Of a stretch of 64,000 nucleotides of DNA, positions 39,895 through 54,100 are shown piece by piece. This DNA is from Hydractinia symbiolongicarpus (taxonomy: Eukaryota > Cnidaria > Hydrozoa > Anthoathecata > Hydractiniidae). The notes under the pieces were generated by a model. The model was not told the origin of the DNA. It worked only from the letters and a program-made list of their open reading frames with translations, and did no database searches. Made by a program: the position numbers and the translations under genes. The stretch lies in the NCBI RefSeq assembly GCF_029227915.1, contig NC_079886.1, positions 25,646,501 to 25,710,500 on the forward strand, in the 5' to 3' direction. Position 1 is the first letter of the stretch. Each line of letters begins with the position of its first letter.

Positions 39895-42800
39895 AGTAAT
39901 ATCAGAAAAATAACGCTAAATACATGTTGGTACGAAAATGTGACCCAACCGTTGTAACTGAAACGGACTGATACCGTTAGAAAGTCAATGAAATGTAGTT
40001 TTTGAAACTGTCTCAATTTCTTCAGCGTGCGATAACGGCTAGGATTGGTCCCACAGTAAAAAATGACTTATATATCTAAATATATAAATAAAGCGCTACC
40101 ACAGCGCCCAGTGTAATCGCTGAGTTCTAGCAATCATGTCAATTTCAGAATAATGTTATACCTTGGTGTTCAATTGTCTCAATTATTGCAATTATAAAGT
40201 TATAGTCCAAAATCAGTTCAATTAAGTGCCACTGTCAATCGTTTCACTGTTAAAAGTGATGCAACCTAGTAATATAAGAAAAATACCGATAAATACATGC
40301 TGGTACAAATATGTCACTCAACCTTTGTAACTGAAACGGACTCATACCGTTAGAATGTCAATGAAATGTAGTTTTTGGAATTGTCTGTATTTCTTCAGCG
40401 TGCGATAACGGCTAGGATTGGTCCCACAGTAAAAAATGACTTATTAATTTAAATTTTTAAATAAAGCCCTACCACAGCGTCCAGTGTGATCGGTGAATTC
40501 CAACAATCATGCCAATTTAAGAAGAATGCTATTGCATGGAGTCCAATTGCCTCAATTATCACATTTATAAAGTTAAAGTCCAAAATCAGTTCAAGTAAGT
40601 CCCACAGTCAATCGTTTCACTCGTAAAAGCGATGCAACCTAGTAATATCAGAAAAATATCGCTAAATACTTGTTGGTACGAATATGTGACAAAACCGTTG
40701 TAACTGAAACGCACTGATACCGTTAGAAAGTCAATAAAATGTAGTTTTTGAAACTGTCTCTATTTCTTCAGCGTGCGTTAACGGCTAGGATTGGTCCTAC
40801 AGTAAAAAATGACTTATTAATTTACATTTTTAAATGAAGCGCTACCACAGCGCCCAGTTTTACCGCTGAGTTCCGGCAATCATGCCAATTTAAGAAAAAT
40901 AATATTCCATGGAGTTCAATTGTCTCATTCATCACATTTGTAATATCACAGTCCAAAATCAGTTCAATTAAGTCCCACAGTCAATCGATTCACTGTTAAA
41001 AGCGATGCAACCTAGTAATATCAGAAAAATATCGCTAAATACATGTTGGTACGAATATGTGACGCAACCGTTGTAACTGGAACGGACTGATACTGTTAGA
41101 AAGTCAATGAAATGTAGTTTGAGAAACTGTCCCTATTTCTTCAGCGTGCGATAACGGCTAGGATTGGTGCTACAGTAAAAAATGTGTTATTTATCTGCAT
41201 TTTTAATGAAACGCTACCACAGCGCCCAGTGTAATCGCTAAGTTCTAGCATACATGTCAAATTCAGAACATTGTTATTTCTTGGAGTCCTATTGTCTCAT
41301 TTATCACATTTATAAAGTTAAAATCCAAAATCAGTTCAATTAAGTCCCACAGTCAATCGTTTCACTGTTAAAAGCGATGCAACCTAGTAATATCAGAAAA
41401 ATATCGCTAAACACATGTTGGTACGAGTATGTGACGCAACCGTTGTAACAGAAACTGACTGATACCGTTAGAAAGGCAATGAAATGTAGTTTTTGAAACT
41501 GTCTCAATTTCTTCGGCGTGCGATAGCGGCTGGGATTGGTCCCACAGTAAAAAAAGAACTTATATATCTACATTTTTAAATGAAGCGCTACCACAGCGCC
41601 CAGTTTTACCGCTGAGTTCCGGCAATCATACCAATCTAAGAAGAATAATATTTCATGGAGTCCAATTGTCTCATTCATCACATTTGTAATATCACAGTCC
41701 AAAATCAGTTCAATTAAGTCCCACAGTCAATCGTTTCACTGTTAAAAGCGATGCAACCTAGTAATATCAGAAAAATATCGCTAAATACATGTTGGTACGA
41801 AAATGTGAAACCAACTGTTGTAACTCAAACGGGCTTACACCGTTAGAAAGTCAATGGAATGTAGTTTTTGACACTGTCTCAATTTCTTCAGCGTGCGATA
41901 ACGCGTAGGATTGGACCCACAGTAAAAAGTGACTTATTTATCTACATTATTAAATGAAGCGATACTACAGCGCCCAGTGTAATCGCTAAGTTCCGTCAAT
42001 CATGCCAATTTAAGAAGAATGTTATTGCATGGAGTCCAATTGTCTCAATTATCACATTTATAAAGTTAAAGTACAAAATTAGTTCAAGTATGTCCCACAG
42101 TCAATCGTTTCACTGTTAAAAGCGATGCAACCTAGTAATATCAGAAAAATATCGCTAAATACATGTTGGCACGAATATGTGACGCAACCGTTGTAACTGA
42201 AACGGACTGATACCGTTAGAAAGTCAATGAAATGCAGTTTTTGAAACTGTCTCTATTTCTTCAGCGTGCGATAACGGCTAGGATTGGTCCTACAGTAAAA
42301 AATGACTTATTTATCTGCATTTTTGGATGAAGCGCTGCCACAGCTCCCAGTGTAATCGCTGAGTTCTAGCAATCATGTCAAATTCAGAACATTGTTATTT
42401 CTTGGAGTCCAATTGTCTCATTTATCACACTTATAAAGTTAAAGTCCAAAATCAGTTCAATTAAGTCCCACAGACAATCGTTTCATTGTTAAAAGCGATA
42501 CAACCTAGTAATATCAGAAAAATATCGCTAAACACATGTTGGTACGAATATGTGACGCAACCGTTGTAACAGAAACGTACTGATACCGTTAGAAAGTCAA
42601 TGAAATGTAGTTTTTGAAACTGTCTCACTTTCTTCAGCGTACGATAACGGCTAGGATTGGTCCCACAGTAAAAAATGACTAGTATATCTACATATTTAAA
42701 TGAAGCGCTACCACAGCGCCCAGTGTAATCGCTGAGTACCGGCAATCATTCCAATTTAAGAAGAATGTTATTTCATGGAGTCCAATTGTCTCATTCATCA

Positions 42801-43490
42801 CTTTTGTCAAGTCACAGTCCAAAATCAGTTCAATTAAGTCCCACAATCAAATGTTTCACTGTTAAAAGCGATGCAACCTAGTAATATCAGAAAAATATCG
42901 CTAAATACATAAATGACTTATATGTCTACATTTTTAAATGAAGCGCTACAACAGCGCCCAGTGTAATCGCTGAGTTTCGTCAATCATGCCAATTTAAGTA
43001 GAATTTTATTGCATGGAGTCCAATTGTTTCAATTATCAAATTTAAAAAGTTAAAGTCCAAAATTAGTTCAAGTAAGTCCCACAGTCAATCGTTTCACTGT
43101 TAAAAGCGATGCAACGTAGTAATATCAGAAAAACATCGCTAAATACATGTTGGTACGAAAATGTGACCCAAGCGTTGTAACTGAAACGGACTGATACCGT
43201 TAGAAAGTCAATAAAATGGAGTTTTTGAAACTGTCTCTATTTCTTCAGCGTGCAATAACGGCTAGGATTGGTCCTACAGTAAAAAATGACTTATTTATCT
43301 GCATTTTTATATGAAGCGCTGCCACAGCGCCCAGTGTAATCGCTGAGTTCTAGCAATCATGTCAAATTCAGAACATTGCTATTTCTTGGAGTCCAATTGT
43401 CTCATTTATCACACTTATAAAGTTAAAGTCCAAAATCAGTTCAATTAAGTCCCACACTCAATCGTTTCACTGTTAAAAGCGATACAACCT
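39895..43490. repeat. 3596-bp tandem duplication, first unit (ten monomers, one truncated)
   Basis: Monomers start at 39895 (E'), 40268 (A, ATATAAGAAAAAT), 40641 (B), 41014 (M), 41386, 41760, 42134, 42507, 42880 (truncated) and 43118. The unit repeats from 43491 at a constant 3596-bp offset, shown for example by the rare ACTAGTATATC at 42679 and 46275. Rare shared states include CATGCTGGTAC, CTTGGTGTTC, GAGTATGTGACG, AAACGGGCTTACACCG, TTTTTGGATGAAG and the truncated monomer. The only difference I noticed is AATATTCCATGG near 40913 against AATATTTCATGG in the second unit. Confidence 0.93.
42880..43117. repeat. Truncated 238-bp monomer
   Basis: The head reads to CTAAATACAT and then joins directly to AAATGACTTATATG. 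About 135 bp are missing, roughly monomer positions 32-166. The missing part includes the CCGTT/AACGG cluster and the best-conserved CGTGCGATAACGG block. No clear microhomology is seen at the join. The rest of the monomer, including the GCGCT...AGCGC dyad (GCGCTACAACAGCGC here), is intact. Confidence 0.92.
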
Positions 43491-46400
43491 AGTAATATCA
43501 GAAAAATAACGCTAAATACATGTTGGTACGAAAATGTGACCCAACCGTTGTAACTGAAACGGACTGATACCGTTAGAAAGTCAATGAAATGTAGTTTTTG
43601 AAACTGTCTCAATTTCTTCAGCGTGCGATAACGGCTAGGATTGGTCCCACAGTAAAAAATGACTTATATATCTAAATATATAAATAAAGCGCTACCACAG
43701 CGCCCAGTGTAATCGCTGAGTTCTAGCAATCATGTCAATTTCAGAATAATGTTATACCTTGGTGTTCAATTGTCTCAATTATTGCAATTATAAAGTTATA
43801 GTCCAAAATCAGTTCAATTAAGTGCCACTGTCAATCGTTTCACTGTTAAAAGTGATGCAACCTAGTAATATAAGAAAAATACCGATAAATACATGCTGGT
43901 ACAAATATGTCACTCAACCTTTGTAACTGAAACGGACTCATACCGTTAGAATGTCAATGAAATGTAGTTTTTGGAATTGTCTGTATTTCTTCAGCGTGCG
44001 ATAACGGCTAGGATTGGTCCCACAGTAAAAAATGACTTATTAATTTAAATTTTTAAATAAAGCCCTACCACAGCGTCCAGTGTGATCGGTGAATTCCAAC
44101 AATCATGCCAATTTAAGAAGAATGCTATTGCATGGAGTCCAATTGCCTCAATTATCACATTTATAAAGTTAAAGTCCAAAATCAGTTCAAGTAAGTCCCA
44201 CAGTCAATCGTTTCACTCGTAAAAGCGATGCAACCTAGTAATATCAGAAAAATATCGCTAAATACTTGTTGGTACGAATATGTGACAAAACCGTTGTAAC
44301 TGAAACGCACTGATACCGTTAGAAAGTCAATAAAATGTAGTTTTTGAAACTGTCTCTATTTCTTCAGCGTGCGTTAACGGCTAGGATTGGTCCTACAGTA
44401 AAAAATGACTTATTAATTTACATTTTTAAATGAAGCGCTACCACAGCGCCCAGTTTTACCGCTGAGTTCCGGCAATCATGCCAATTTAAGAAAAATAATA
44501 TTTCATGGAGTTCAATTGTCTCATTCATCACATTTGTAATATCACAGTCCAAAATCAGTTCAATTAAGTCCCACAGTCAATCGATTCACTGTTAAAAGCG
44601 ATGCAACCTAGTAATATCAGAAAAATATCGCTAAATACATGTTGGTACGAATATGTGACGCAACCGTTGTAACTGGAACGGACTGATACTGTTAGAAAGT
44701 CAATGAAATGTAGTTTGAGAAACTGTCCCTATTTCTTCAGCGTGCGATAACGGCTAGGATTGGTGCTACAGTAAAAAATGTGTTATTTATCTGCATTTTT
44801 AATGAAACGCTACCACAGCGCCCAGTGTAATCGCTAAGTTCTAGCATACATGTCAAATTCAGAACATTGTTATTTCTTGGAGTCCTATTGTCTCATTTAT
44901 CACATTTATAAAGTTAAAATCCAAAATCAGTTCAATTAAGTCCCACAGTCAATCGTTTCACTGTTAAAAGCGATGCAACCTAGTAATATCAGAAAAATAT
45001 CGCTAAACACATGTTGGTACGAGTATGTGACGCAACCGTTGTAACAGAAACTGACTGATACCGTTAGAAAGGCAATGAAATGTAGTTTTTGAAACTGTCT
45101 CAATTTCTTCGGCGTGCGATAGCGGCTGGGATTGGTCCCACAGTAAAAAAAGAACTTATATATCTACATTTTTAAATGAAGCGCTACCACAGCGCCCAGT
45201 TTTACCGCTGAGTTCCGGCAATCATACCAATCTAAGAAGAATAATATTTCATGGAGTCCAATTGTCTCATTCATCACATTTGTAATATCACAGTCCAAAA
45301 TCAGTTCAATTAAGTCCCACAGTCAATCGTTTCACTGTTAAAAGCGATGCAACCTAGTAATATCAGAAAAATATCGCTAAATACATGTTGGTACGAAAAT
45401 GTGAAACCAACTGTTGTAACTCAAACGGGCTTACACCGTTAGAAAGTCAATGGAATGTAGTTTTTGACACTGTCTCAATTTCTTCAGCGTGCGATAACGC
45501 GTAGGATTGGACCCACAGTAAAAAGTGACTTATTTATCTACATTATTAAATGAAGCGATACTACAGCGCCCAGTGTAATCGCTAAGTTCCGTCAATCATG
45601 CCAATTTAAGAAGAATGTTATTGCATGGAGTCCAATTGTCTCAATTATCACATTTATAAAGTTAAAGTACAAAATTAGTTCAAGTATGTCCCACAGTCAA
45701 TCGTTTCACTGTTAAAAGCGATGCAACCTAGTAATATCAGAAAAATATCGCTAAATACATGTTGGCACGAATATGTGACGCAACCGTTGTAACTGAAACG
45801 GACTGATACCGTTAGAAAGTCAATGAAATGCAGTTTTTGAAACTGTCTCTATTTCTTCAGCGTGCGATAACGGCTAGGATTGGTCCTACAGTAAAAAATG
45901 ACTTATTTATCTGCATTTTTGGATGAAGCGCTGCCACAGCTCCCAGTGTAATCGCTGAGTTCTAGCAATCATGTCAAATTCAGAACATTGTTATTTCTTG
46001 GAGTCCAATTGTCTCATTTATCACACTTATAAAGTTAAAGTCCAAAATCAGTTCAATTAAGTCCCACAGACAATCGTTTCATTGTTAAAAGCGATACAAC
46101 CTAGTAATATCAGAAAAATATCGCTAAACACATGTTGGTACGAATATGTGACGCAACCGTTGTAACAGAAACGTACTGATACCGTTAGAAAGTCAATGAA
46201 ATGTAGTTTTTGAAACTGTCTCACTTTCTTCAGCGTACGATAACGGCTAGGATTGGTCCCACAGTAAAAAATGACTAGTATATCTACATATTTAAATGAA
46301 GCGCTACCACAGCGCCCAGTGTAATCGCTGAGTACCGGCAATCATTCCAATTTAAGAAGAATGTTATTTCATGGAGTCCAATTGTCTCATTCATCACTTT

Positions 46401-47086
46401 TGTCAAGTCACAGTCCAAAATCAGTTCAATTAAGTCCCACAATCAAATGTTTCACTGTTAAAAGCGATGCAACCTAGTAATATCAGAAAAATATCGCTAA
46501 ATACATAAATGACTTATATGTCTACATTTTTAAATGAAGCGCTACAACAGCGCCCAGTGTAATCGCTGAGTTTCGTCAATCATGCCAATTTAAGTAGAAT
46601 TTTATTGCATGGAGTCCAATTGTTTCAATTATCAAATTTAAAAAGTTAAAGTCCAAAATTAGTTCAAGTAAGTCCCACAGTCAATCGTTTCACTGTTAAA
46701 AGCGATGCAACGTAGTAATATCAGAAAAACATCGCTAAATACATGTTGGTACGAAAATGTGACCCAAGCGTTGTAACTGAAACGGACTGATACCGTTAGA
46801 AAGTCAATAAAATGGAGTTTTTGAAACTGTCTCTATTTCTTCAGCGTGCAATAACGGCTAGGATTGGTCCTACAGTAAAAAATGACTTATTTATCTGCAT
46901 TTTTATATGAAGCGCTGCCACAGCGCCCAGTGTAATCGCTGAGTTCTAGCAATCATGTCAAATTCAGAACATTGCTATTTCTTGGAGTCCAATTGTCTCA
47001 TTTATCACACTTATAAAGTTAAAGTCCAAAATCAGTTCAATTAAGTCCCACAGTCAATCGTTTCACTGTTAAAAGCGATGCAACCG
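43491..47086. repeat. 3596-bp tandem duplication, second unit
   Basis: Monomers start at 43491, 43864, 44237, 44610, 44982, 45356, 45730, 46103, 46476 (truncated) and 46714. The upstream junction shows the duplication point. At 43491 an F-type tail with CCCACACTCAATCG and GATACAACC runs into the E' head, whereas at 39895 the E' head follows GTCCTTTAGTAAATCG. The unit ends at 47086, where CAACCGAGTAATATC begins an unrelated monomer string. Confidence 0.93.
46476..46713. repeat. Truncated 238-bp monomer, duplicate
   Basis: This monomer has the same join (CTAAATACAT to AAATGACTTATATG) and length as 42880-43117, at an offset of 3596 bp. It was copied with the surrounding unit, so the deletion happened once, before the duplication. 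Confidence 0.92.
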
Positions 47087-50000
47087 AGTAATATCAGAAA
47101 AATATCGCTAAATACATGTTGGTACGAAAATGTGACCCAACTGTTGTAACTCAAACGGGCTCACACCGTTAGAAAGTCAATGGAATGTAGTTTTTGAAAC
47201 TGTCTGTATTTCTTCAGCGTGCGATAACGGCTAGGATTGGTCCCACAGTAAAAAATGACTTATTAATTTAAATTTTTAAATAAAGCGCTACCACAGCGTC
47301 CAGTGTAATCGGTGAATTCCAACAATCATGCCAATTTAAGAAGAATGTTATTGCATGGAGTCCAATTGTCTCAATTATCACATTTATAAAGTTAAAGTCC
47401 AAAATCAGTTCAAGTAAGTCCCACAGTCAATCGTTTCACTCTTAAAAGCGATTCAACCTAGGAATATCAGAAAAATATCGCTAAATACATGTTGGTTCCA
47501 AAATGTGACAAAACCGTTGTAACTGAAACGGACTGATACCGTTAGAAATTCAGTGAAATGTAGTTATTTAAACTGTCTGTATGTCTTCAGCATGCAATAA
47601 CGGCTAGGATTGGTCCTACATTAAAAAATGACTTTTTTATCTACATTATTAAATGAAGCGATACCACAGCGCCCAGTGTAATCGCTAAGTTCCGTCAATC
47701 ATGCCAATTTAAGAAGAATGTTATTGCATGGAGTCCAATTGTCTCAATTATCACATTTATAAAGTTAAAGTCCAAAATCAGTTCAAGTAAGTCCCACAGT
47801 CAATTGTTTCACTGTTATAAGCGATGCAACCTAGTAATATCAGAAAAATATCGCTAAATACATGTTGGTACGAATATGTGACGCAACCGTTGTAACTGAA
47901 ACGGACTGATACTGTTAGAAAGTCAATGAAATGTAGTTTGTGAAACTGTCCCTATTTCTTCAGCGTGCGATAACGGCTAGGATTGGTCCTACAGTAAAAA
48001 ATGTGTTATTTATCTGCATTTCTAAATGAAACGCCACCACAGCGCCCAGTGTAATCGCTAAGTTCTAGCAATCATGTCAAATTCAGAACATTGTTATTTC
48101 TTGGAGTCCAATTGTCCCAATTATCACATTTATAAAGTTAAAATCCAAAATCAGTTCAAGTAAGTCCCACAGTCAATCGTTTCACTGTTAAAAGCGATGC
48201 AACCTAGTAATATCAGAAAAATATCGCTAAATACATGTTGGTACGAATATGTGACGCAACCGTTGTAACAGAAACGGACTGATACTGTTAGAAAGTCAAT
48301 GGAATGTAGTTTTTGAAACTGTCTCAATTTCTTCAGCGTGCGATAACGCCTAGGATTGGACCCACAGTAAAAAGTGACTTTTATCTACATTATCAAATGA
48401 AGCGATACCACAGCGCCCAGTGTAATCGCTGAGTACCGGCAACAATGACAATTAAAGAAGAATGTTATTTCATGGAGTCCAATTGTCTCATTCATCACAT
48501 TTGTAAGGTCACAGTCAAAAATCAGTTCAATTAAGTCCCACAGTCAATCGTTTCACTGTTATAAGCGATGCAACCTAGTAATATCAGAAAAATATCGCTA
48601 AATACATGTTGTTACAAATATGTGACGCAACCGTTGTAACTGAAACGGACTGATACTGTTAGAAAGTCAATGAAATGTAGTTTGTGAAACTGTCCTTAAT
48701 TCTTCAGCGTGCGATAACGGCTAGGATTGGTCCTACAGTAAAAAATGTGTTATTTATCTGCATTTTTAAATGAAACGCTACCACAGCGCCCAGTGTAATC
48801 GCTAAGTTCTAGCATACATGTCAATTTCAGAACATTGTTATTTCTTGGAGTCCAATTGTCCCACTTATCACATTTATAAAGTTAAAATCCAAAATCAGTT
48901 CAAGTAAGTCCCACGGTCAATCGTTTCACTGTTAAAAGCGATGCAACCTAGTAATATCAGAAAAATATCGCTAAATACATGTTGATACGAATATGTGACG
49001 CAACCGTTGTAACAGAAACGGACTGATACTGTTAGAAATTCAATGAAATGTAGTTTTTGAAACTGTCTCAATTTCTTCAGCGTGCGATAACGGCTAGGAT
49101 TGGTCCCACAGTAAAAAATGACTTATGTATCTACATTTTTAAATGAAGCGCTACCACAGCGCCCAGTGTAATCGCTGAGTACCGGCAATCATGACAATTT
49201 AAGAAGAATGTTATTTTATGGAGTCCAATTGTCTCATTCATCACATTTGTAAGGTCACAGTCCAAAATCAGTTCATTTAAATCCAACAGTCAATCTTTTC
49301 ACTGTTAAAAGCGATGCAACCTAGTAATATCAGAAAAATATCTATAAATACATGTTGGTACGAATATGTGACGCAACCGTTGTAACTGAAACGGACTCAT
49401 ACCGTTAGAAAGTCAATGAAATGTAGTTTTTGAAACTGTCTGTATTTCTTCAGCGTGCGACAACGGCTAAGATTGGTCCCACAGTGAAAATTGACTTATT
49501 AATTTAAATTTTTAAATAAAGCGCTACCACAGCGTCCAGTGTAATCGGTGAATTCCAACAATCATGCCAATTTAAGAAGAATGTTATTGCATGGAGTCTA
49601 ATTGTCTCAATTATCACATTTATAAAGTTAAAGTCCAAAATCAGTTCAAGTAAGCCCCACAGTCAATCGTTTCACTCTTAAAAGCGATTCAACCTAGTAA
49701 TATCAGAAAAATATCGCTAAGTACATGTTGGTACGAATATGTGACGCAGCCGTTGTAATTGACACGGACTGATACCGTTAGAAAGTCAATGAAACGTAGT
49801 TTTTGAAACTGTCTCTATTTCTTCAGCGTGCGATAACGGCTAGGATTGGTCCTACGGTAAAAAATGACTTATTTATCTGCATTTTTAAGTGAAGCGCCAC
49901 CACAGCGCCCAGTGTAATCGCTGAGTTCTAGCAATCATGTCAAATTCAGAACATTGTTACTTCTTGGAGTCCAATTGTCTCAATTATCACATTTATAAAG

Positions 50001-51187
50001 TTAAAGTCCAAAATCAGTTCAAGTAAGTCCCACGGTCAATCGTTTCACTGTTAAAAGCGATGCAACCTAGTAATATCAGAAAAATATCGCTAAATACATG
50101 TTGATACGAATATGTGACGCAACCGTTGTAACAGAAACGGACTGATACTGTTAGAAATTCAATGAAATGTAGTTTTTGAAACTGTCTCAATTTCTTCAGC
50201 GTGCGATAACGGCTAGGATTGGTCCCACAGTAAAAAATGACTTATGTATCTACATTTTTAAATGAAGCGCTACCACAGCGCCCAGTGTAATCGCTGAGTA
50301 CCGGCAATCATGACAATTTAAGAAGAATGTTATTTTATGGAGTCCAATTGTCTCATTCATCACATTTGTAAGGTCACAGTCCAAAATCAGTTCATTTAAA
50401 TCCAACAGTCAATCTTTTCACTGTTAAAAGCGATGCAACCTAGTAATATCAGAAAAATATCTATAAATACATGTTGGTACGAATATGTGACGCAACCGTT
50501 GTAACTGAAACGGACTCATACCGTTAGAAAGTCAATGAAATGTAGTTTTTGAAACTGTCTGTATTTCTTCAGCGTGCGACAACGGCTAAGATTGGTCCCA
50601 CAGTGAAAATTGACTTATTAATTTAAATTTTTAAATAAAGCGCTACCACAGCGTCCAGTGTAATCGGTGAATTCCAACAATCATGCCAATTTAAGAAGAA
50701 TGTTATTGCATGGAGTCTAATTGTCTCAATTATCACATTTATAAAGTTAAAGTCCAAAATCAGTTCAAGTAAGCCCCACAGTCAATCGTTTCACTCTTAA
50801 AAGCGATTCAACCTAGTAATATCAGAAAAATATCGCTAAGTACATGTTGGTACGAATATGTGACGCAGCCGTTGTAATTGACACGGACTGATACCGTTAG
50901 AAAGTCAATGAAACGTAGTTTTTGAAACTGTCTCTATTTCTTCAGCGTGCGATAACGGCTAGGATTGGTCCTACGGTAAAAAATGACTTATTTATCTGCA
51001 TTTTTAAGTGAAGCGCCACCACAGCGCCCAGTGTAATCGCTGAGTTCTAGCAATCATGTCAAATTCAGAACATTGTTACTTCTTGGAGTCCAATTGTCTC
51101 AATTATCACATTTATAAAGTTAAAGTCCAAAATCAGTTCAAGTAAGTCCCACAGTCAATCGTTTCACTGTTAAAAGCGATGCAACCT
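47087..51187. repeat. Domain 7: mosaic of A, B, M-like and F monomers
   Basis: Monomers start at 47087, 47460, 47833, 48206, 48577, 48950, 49323, 49696, 50069, 50442 and 50815. Those at 47833 and 48577 are M-like (GATACTGTT, GTGAAACTGTCC, AATGTGTTATTT) but have GTGAAA instead of GAGAAA, so they are an older or sister form of M. The 371-bp monomer at 48206 has AAAGTGACTTTTATC and GATACCACAGCG. F-type tails become common here. This is the transition from ordered HORs to the F-rich right end. Confidence 0.83.
48911..51148. repeat. 1119-bp tandem duplication (three monomers, two units)
   Basis: Units 48911-50029 and 50030-51148 share CCCACGGTCAATCG, TTGATACGAATATG, ATCTATAAATAC, GCGACAACGGCTAAG, CAGTGAAAATTGAC, GACGCAGCCGTTG and TTTTTAAGTGAAGCGCC. 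I noticed no difference between them. The sequence before 48911 (CCCACTTATCACATT with AAAATCC) differs from that before 50030 (CTCAATTATCACATT with AAAGTCC). The left breakpoint therefore lies within about 25 bp of 48911. Confidence 0.92.
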
Positions 51188-54100
51188 AGCAATATCAGAA
51201 AAATATCGCTAAGTACATGTTGGTACGAATATGTGACGCAACCGTTGTAACAGAAACGGACTGATACCGTTAGAAAGTCAATGAAACGTAGATTTTGAAA
51301 CTGTCTCTATTTCTTCAGCGTGCGATAACGGCTAGGATTGGTCCTACAGTAAAAAATGACTTATTTATCTGCATTTTTAAATGAAGCGCTACCACAACGC
51401 CCAGTGTAATCGCTGAGTTCTAGCAATCATGTCAAATTCAGAACATTGTTACTTCTTGGAGTCCAATTGTCTCAATTATCACATTTATAAAGTTAAAGTC
51501 CAAAATCAGTTCAAGTAAGTCCCACAGTCAATCGTTTCACTGTTAAAAGCGATGCAACCTAGCAATATCAGAAAAATATCGCTAAGTACATGTTGGTACG
51601 AATATGTGACGCAACCGTTGTAACAGAAACGGACTGATACCGTTAGAAAGTCAATGAAATGTAGTTTTTGAACCTGTCTCTATTTCTTCAGCGTCCGATA
51701 ACGGCTAGGATTGGTCCTACCGTAAAAATGACTTATTTATCTGCATTTTTAAATGAAGCGCTACCACAGCGCCCAGTGTAATCGCTGAGTTCTAGCAATC
51801 ATGTCAAATTCAGAACATTGTTACTTCTTGGAATTGTCTCAATTATCACATTTATAAAGTTAAAGTCCAAAATCAGTTCAAGTAAGTCCCACAGTCAATC
51901 GTTTCACTGTTAAAAGCGATGCAACCTAGTAATATCAGAAAAATATCGCTAAGTACATGTTGGTACGGATATGTGACGCAACCGTTGTAACAGAAACGGA
52001 CTGATACCGTTAGAAAGTCAATGAAATGTAGTTTTTGGAATTGTCTGTATTTCTTCCGCGTGCAATAAAAGCTAGGATTGGTCCTACAGTAAAAAATGAC
52101 TTATTTATCTGCATTTTTAAATGAAGCGCTACCACAGCGCCCTGTTTAATCGCTGAGTTCCGGCAATCATGCCAATTTAAGAAGAATGTTATTTCATGGA
52201 GTCCAATTGTCTCATTCATCACATTTGTAAGGTCACAGTCCAAAATCAGTTCAATTAAGTCCCACAGTCAATTGTTTCACTGTTAAAAGCGATGCAACCT
52301 AGTAATATCAGAGAAATATCGCTAAATACATGTTGGTACGAACATGTGACACAACCGTTGTAATTGACACGGACTGATACCGTTAGAAAGTCAATGAAAC
52401 GTAGTTTTTGAAACTGTCTCTATTTCTTCAGCGTGCGATAACGACTAGGATTGGTCCTACAGTAAAAAATGACTCATTTATCTGCATTTTTAAATGAAGC
52501 GATACCACAGCGCCCAGTGTAATCGCTGACTTCTAGCAATCATGTCAAATTCAGAACATTGTTACTTCTTGTAGTCCAATTGTCTCAATTATCACATTTA
52601 TAAAGTTAAAGTCCAAAGTCAGTTCAAGTAAGTGCCACAGTCAATCGTTTCACTGTTAAAAGCGATGCAACCTGGTAATATCAGAAAAATATCGCTAAGT
52701 ACATGTTGGTACGAATATGTGACGCAACCGCCGTAACAGAAACAGACTGATAGCGTTAGAAAGTCAATGAAATGTAGTTTTTGAAACAGTCTCTATTTTT
52801 TCAGCGTGCGATAACGGCTAGGATTGGTCCTACAGTAAAAAATGACTTATTTATCTGCATTTTTAAATGAAGCGCTACCACAGCGCCCAGTGTAATCGCT
52901 GAGTTCTAGCAATCATGTCAAATTCAGAACATTGTTACTTCTTGGAGTCCAATTGTCTCAATTATCACATTAATAAAGTTAAAGTCCAAAATCAGTTCAA
53001 GTAAGTCCCACAGTCAATCGTTTCACTGTTAAAAGCGATGCAACCTAGTAATATCAGAAAAATATCGCTAAATACATGTTGGTACGAAAATGTGACCCAA
53101 CTGTTGTAACTCAAACGGGCTCACACCGTTAGAAAGTCAATGGAATGTAGTTTTTGAAACTGTCTGTCTTTCTTCAGCGTGCGATAACGGCTAGGATTGG
53201 TCCCACAGTAAAAAATGACTTATTAATTTAAATTTTTAAATAAAGGGCTACCACAGCGTCCAGTGTAATCGGTGAATTCCAACAATCATGCCAATTTAAG
53301 AAGAATGTTATTGCATGGAGTCCAATTGTCTCAATTATCACATTTATAAAGTTAAAGTCCAAAATCAGTTCAAGTAAGCCCCACAGTCAATCGTTTCACT
53401 CTTAAAAGCGATTCAACCTAGTAATATCAGAAAAATATCGCTAAGTACATGTTGGTACGAATATGTGACGCAACCGTTGTAATTGACACGGACTGATACC
53501 GTTAGAAAGTCAATGAAACGTAGTTTTTGAAACTGTCTCTATTTCTTCAGCGTGCGATAACGGCTAGGATTGGTCCTACGGTAAAAAATGACTTATTTAT
53601 CTGCATTTTTAAATGAAGCGCTACCACAGCGCCCAGTGTAATCGCTGAGTTCTAGCAATCATGTCAAATTCAGAACATTGTTACTTCTTGGAGTCCAATT
53701 GTCTCAATTATCACATTTATAAAGTTAAAGTCCAAAATCAGTTCAAGTAAGTCCCACAGTCAATCGTTTCACTGTTAAAAGCGGTGCAACCTAGCAATAT
53801 CAGAAAAATATCGCTAAGTACATGTTGGTACGAATATGTGACGCAACCGTTGTAACAGAAACGGACTGATACCGTTAGAAAGTCAATGAAATGTAGTTTT
53901 TGAAACTGTCTCTATTTCTTCAGCGTCCGATAACGGCTAGGATTGGTCCTACCGTAAAAATGACTTATTTATCTGCATTTTTAAATGAAGCGCTACCACA
54001 GCGCCCAGTGTAATCGCTGAGTTCTAGCAATCATGTCAAATTCAGAACATTGTTACTTCTTGGAATTGTCTCAATTATCACATTTATAAAGTTAAAGTCC

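Noticed and set aside
42461-42745. Minus-strand open frames of 94-99 codons at 42461-42745, 46057-46341, 58929-59228 and 18595-18888
   Set aside because: The first two are exact duplicates only because they lie in the 3596-bp tandem duplication. All four cross a monomer junction and end at monomer-specific stops. Cysteine and tyrosine richness reflects the repeat composition, not a conserved peptide.
42880-43117. Truncated monomer as an insertion site or foreign DNA
   Set aside because: Both sides of the join are ordinary monomer sequence. It is a simple internal deletion of about 135 bp with nothing inserted.
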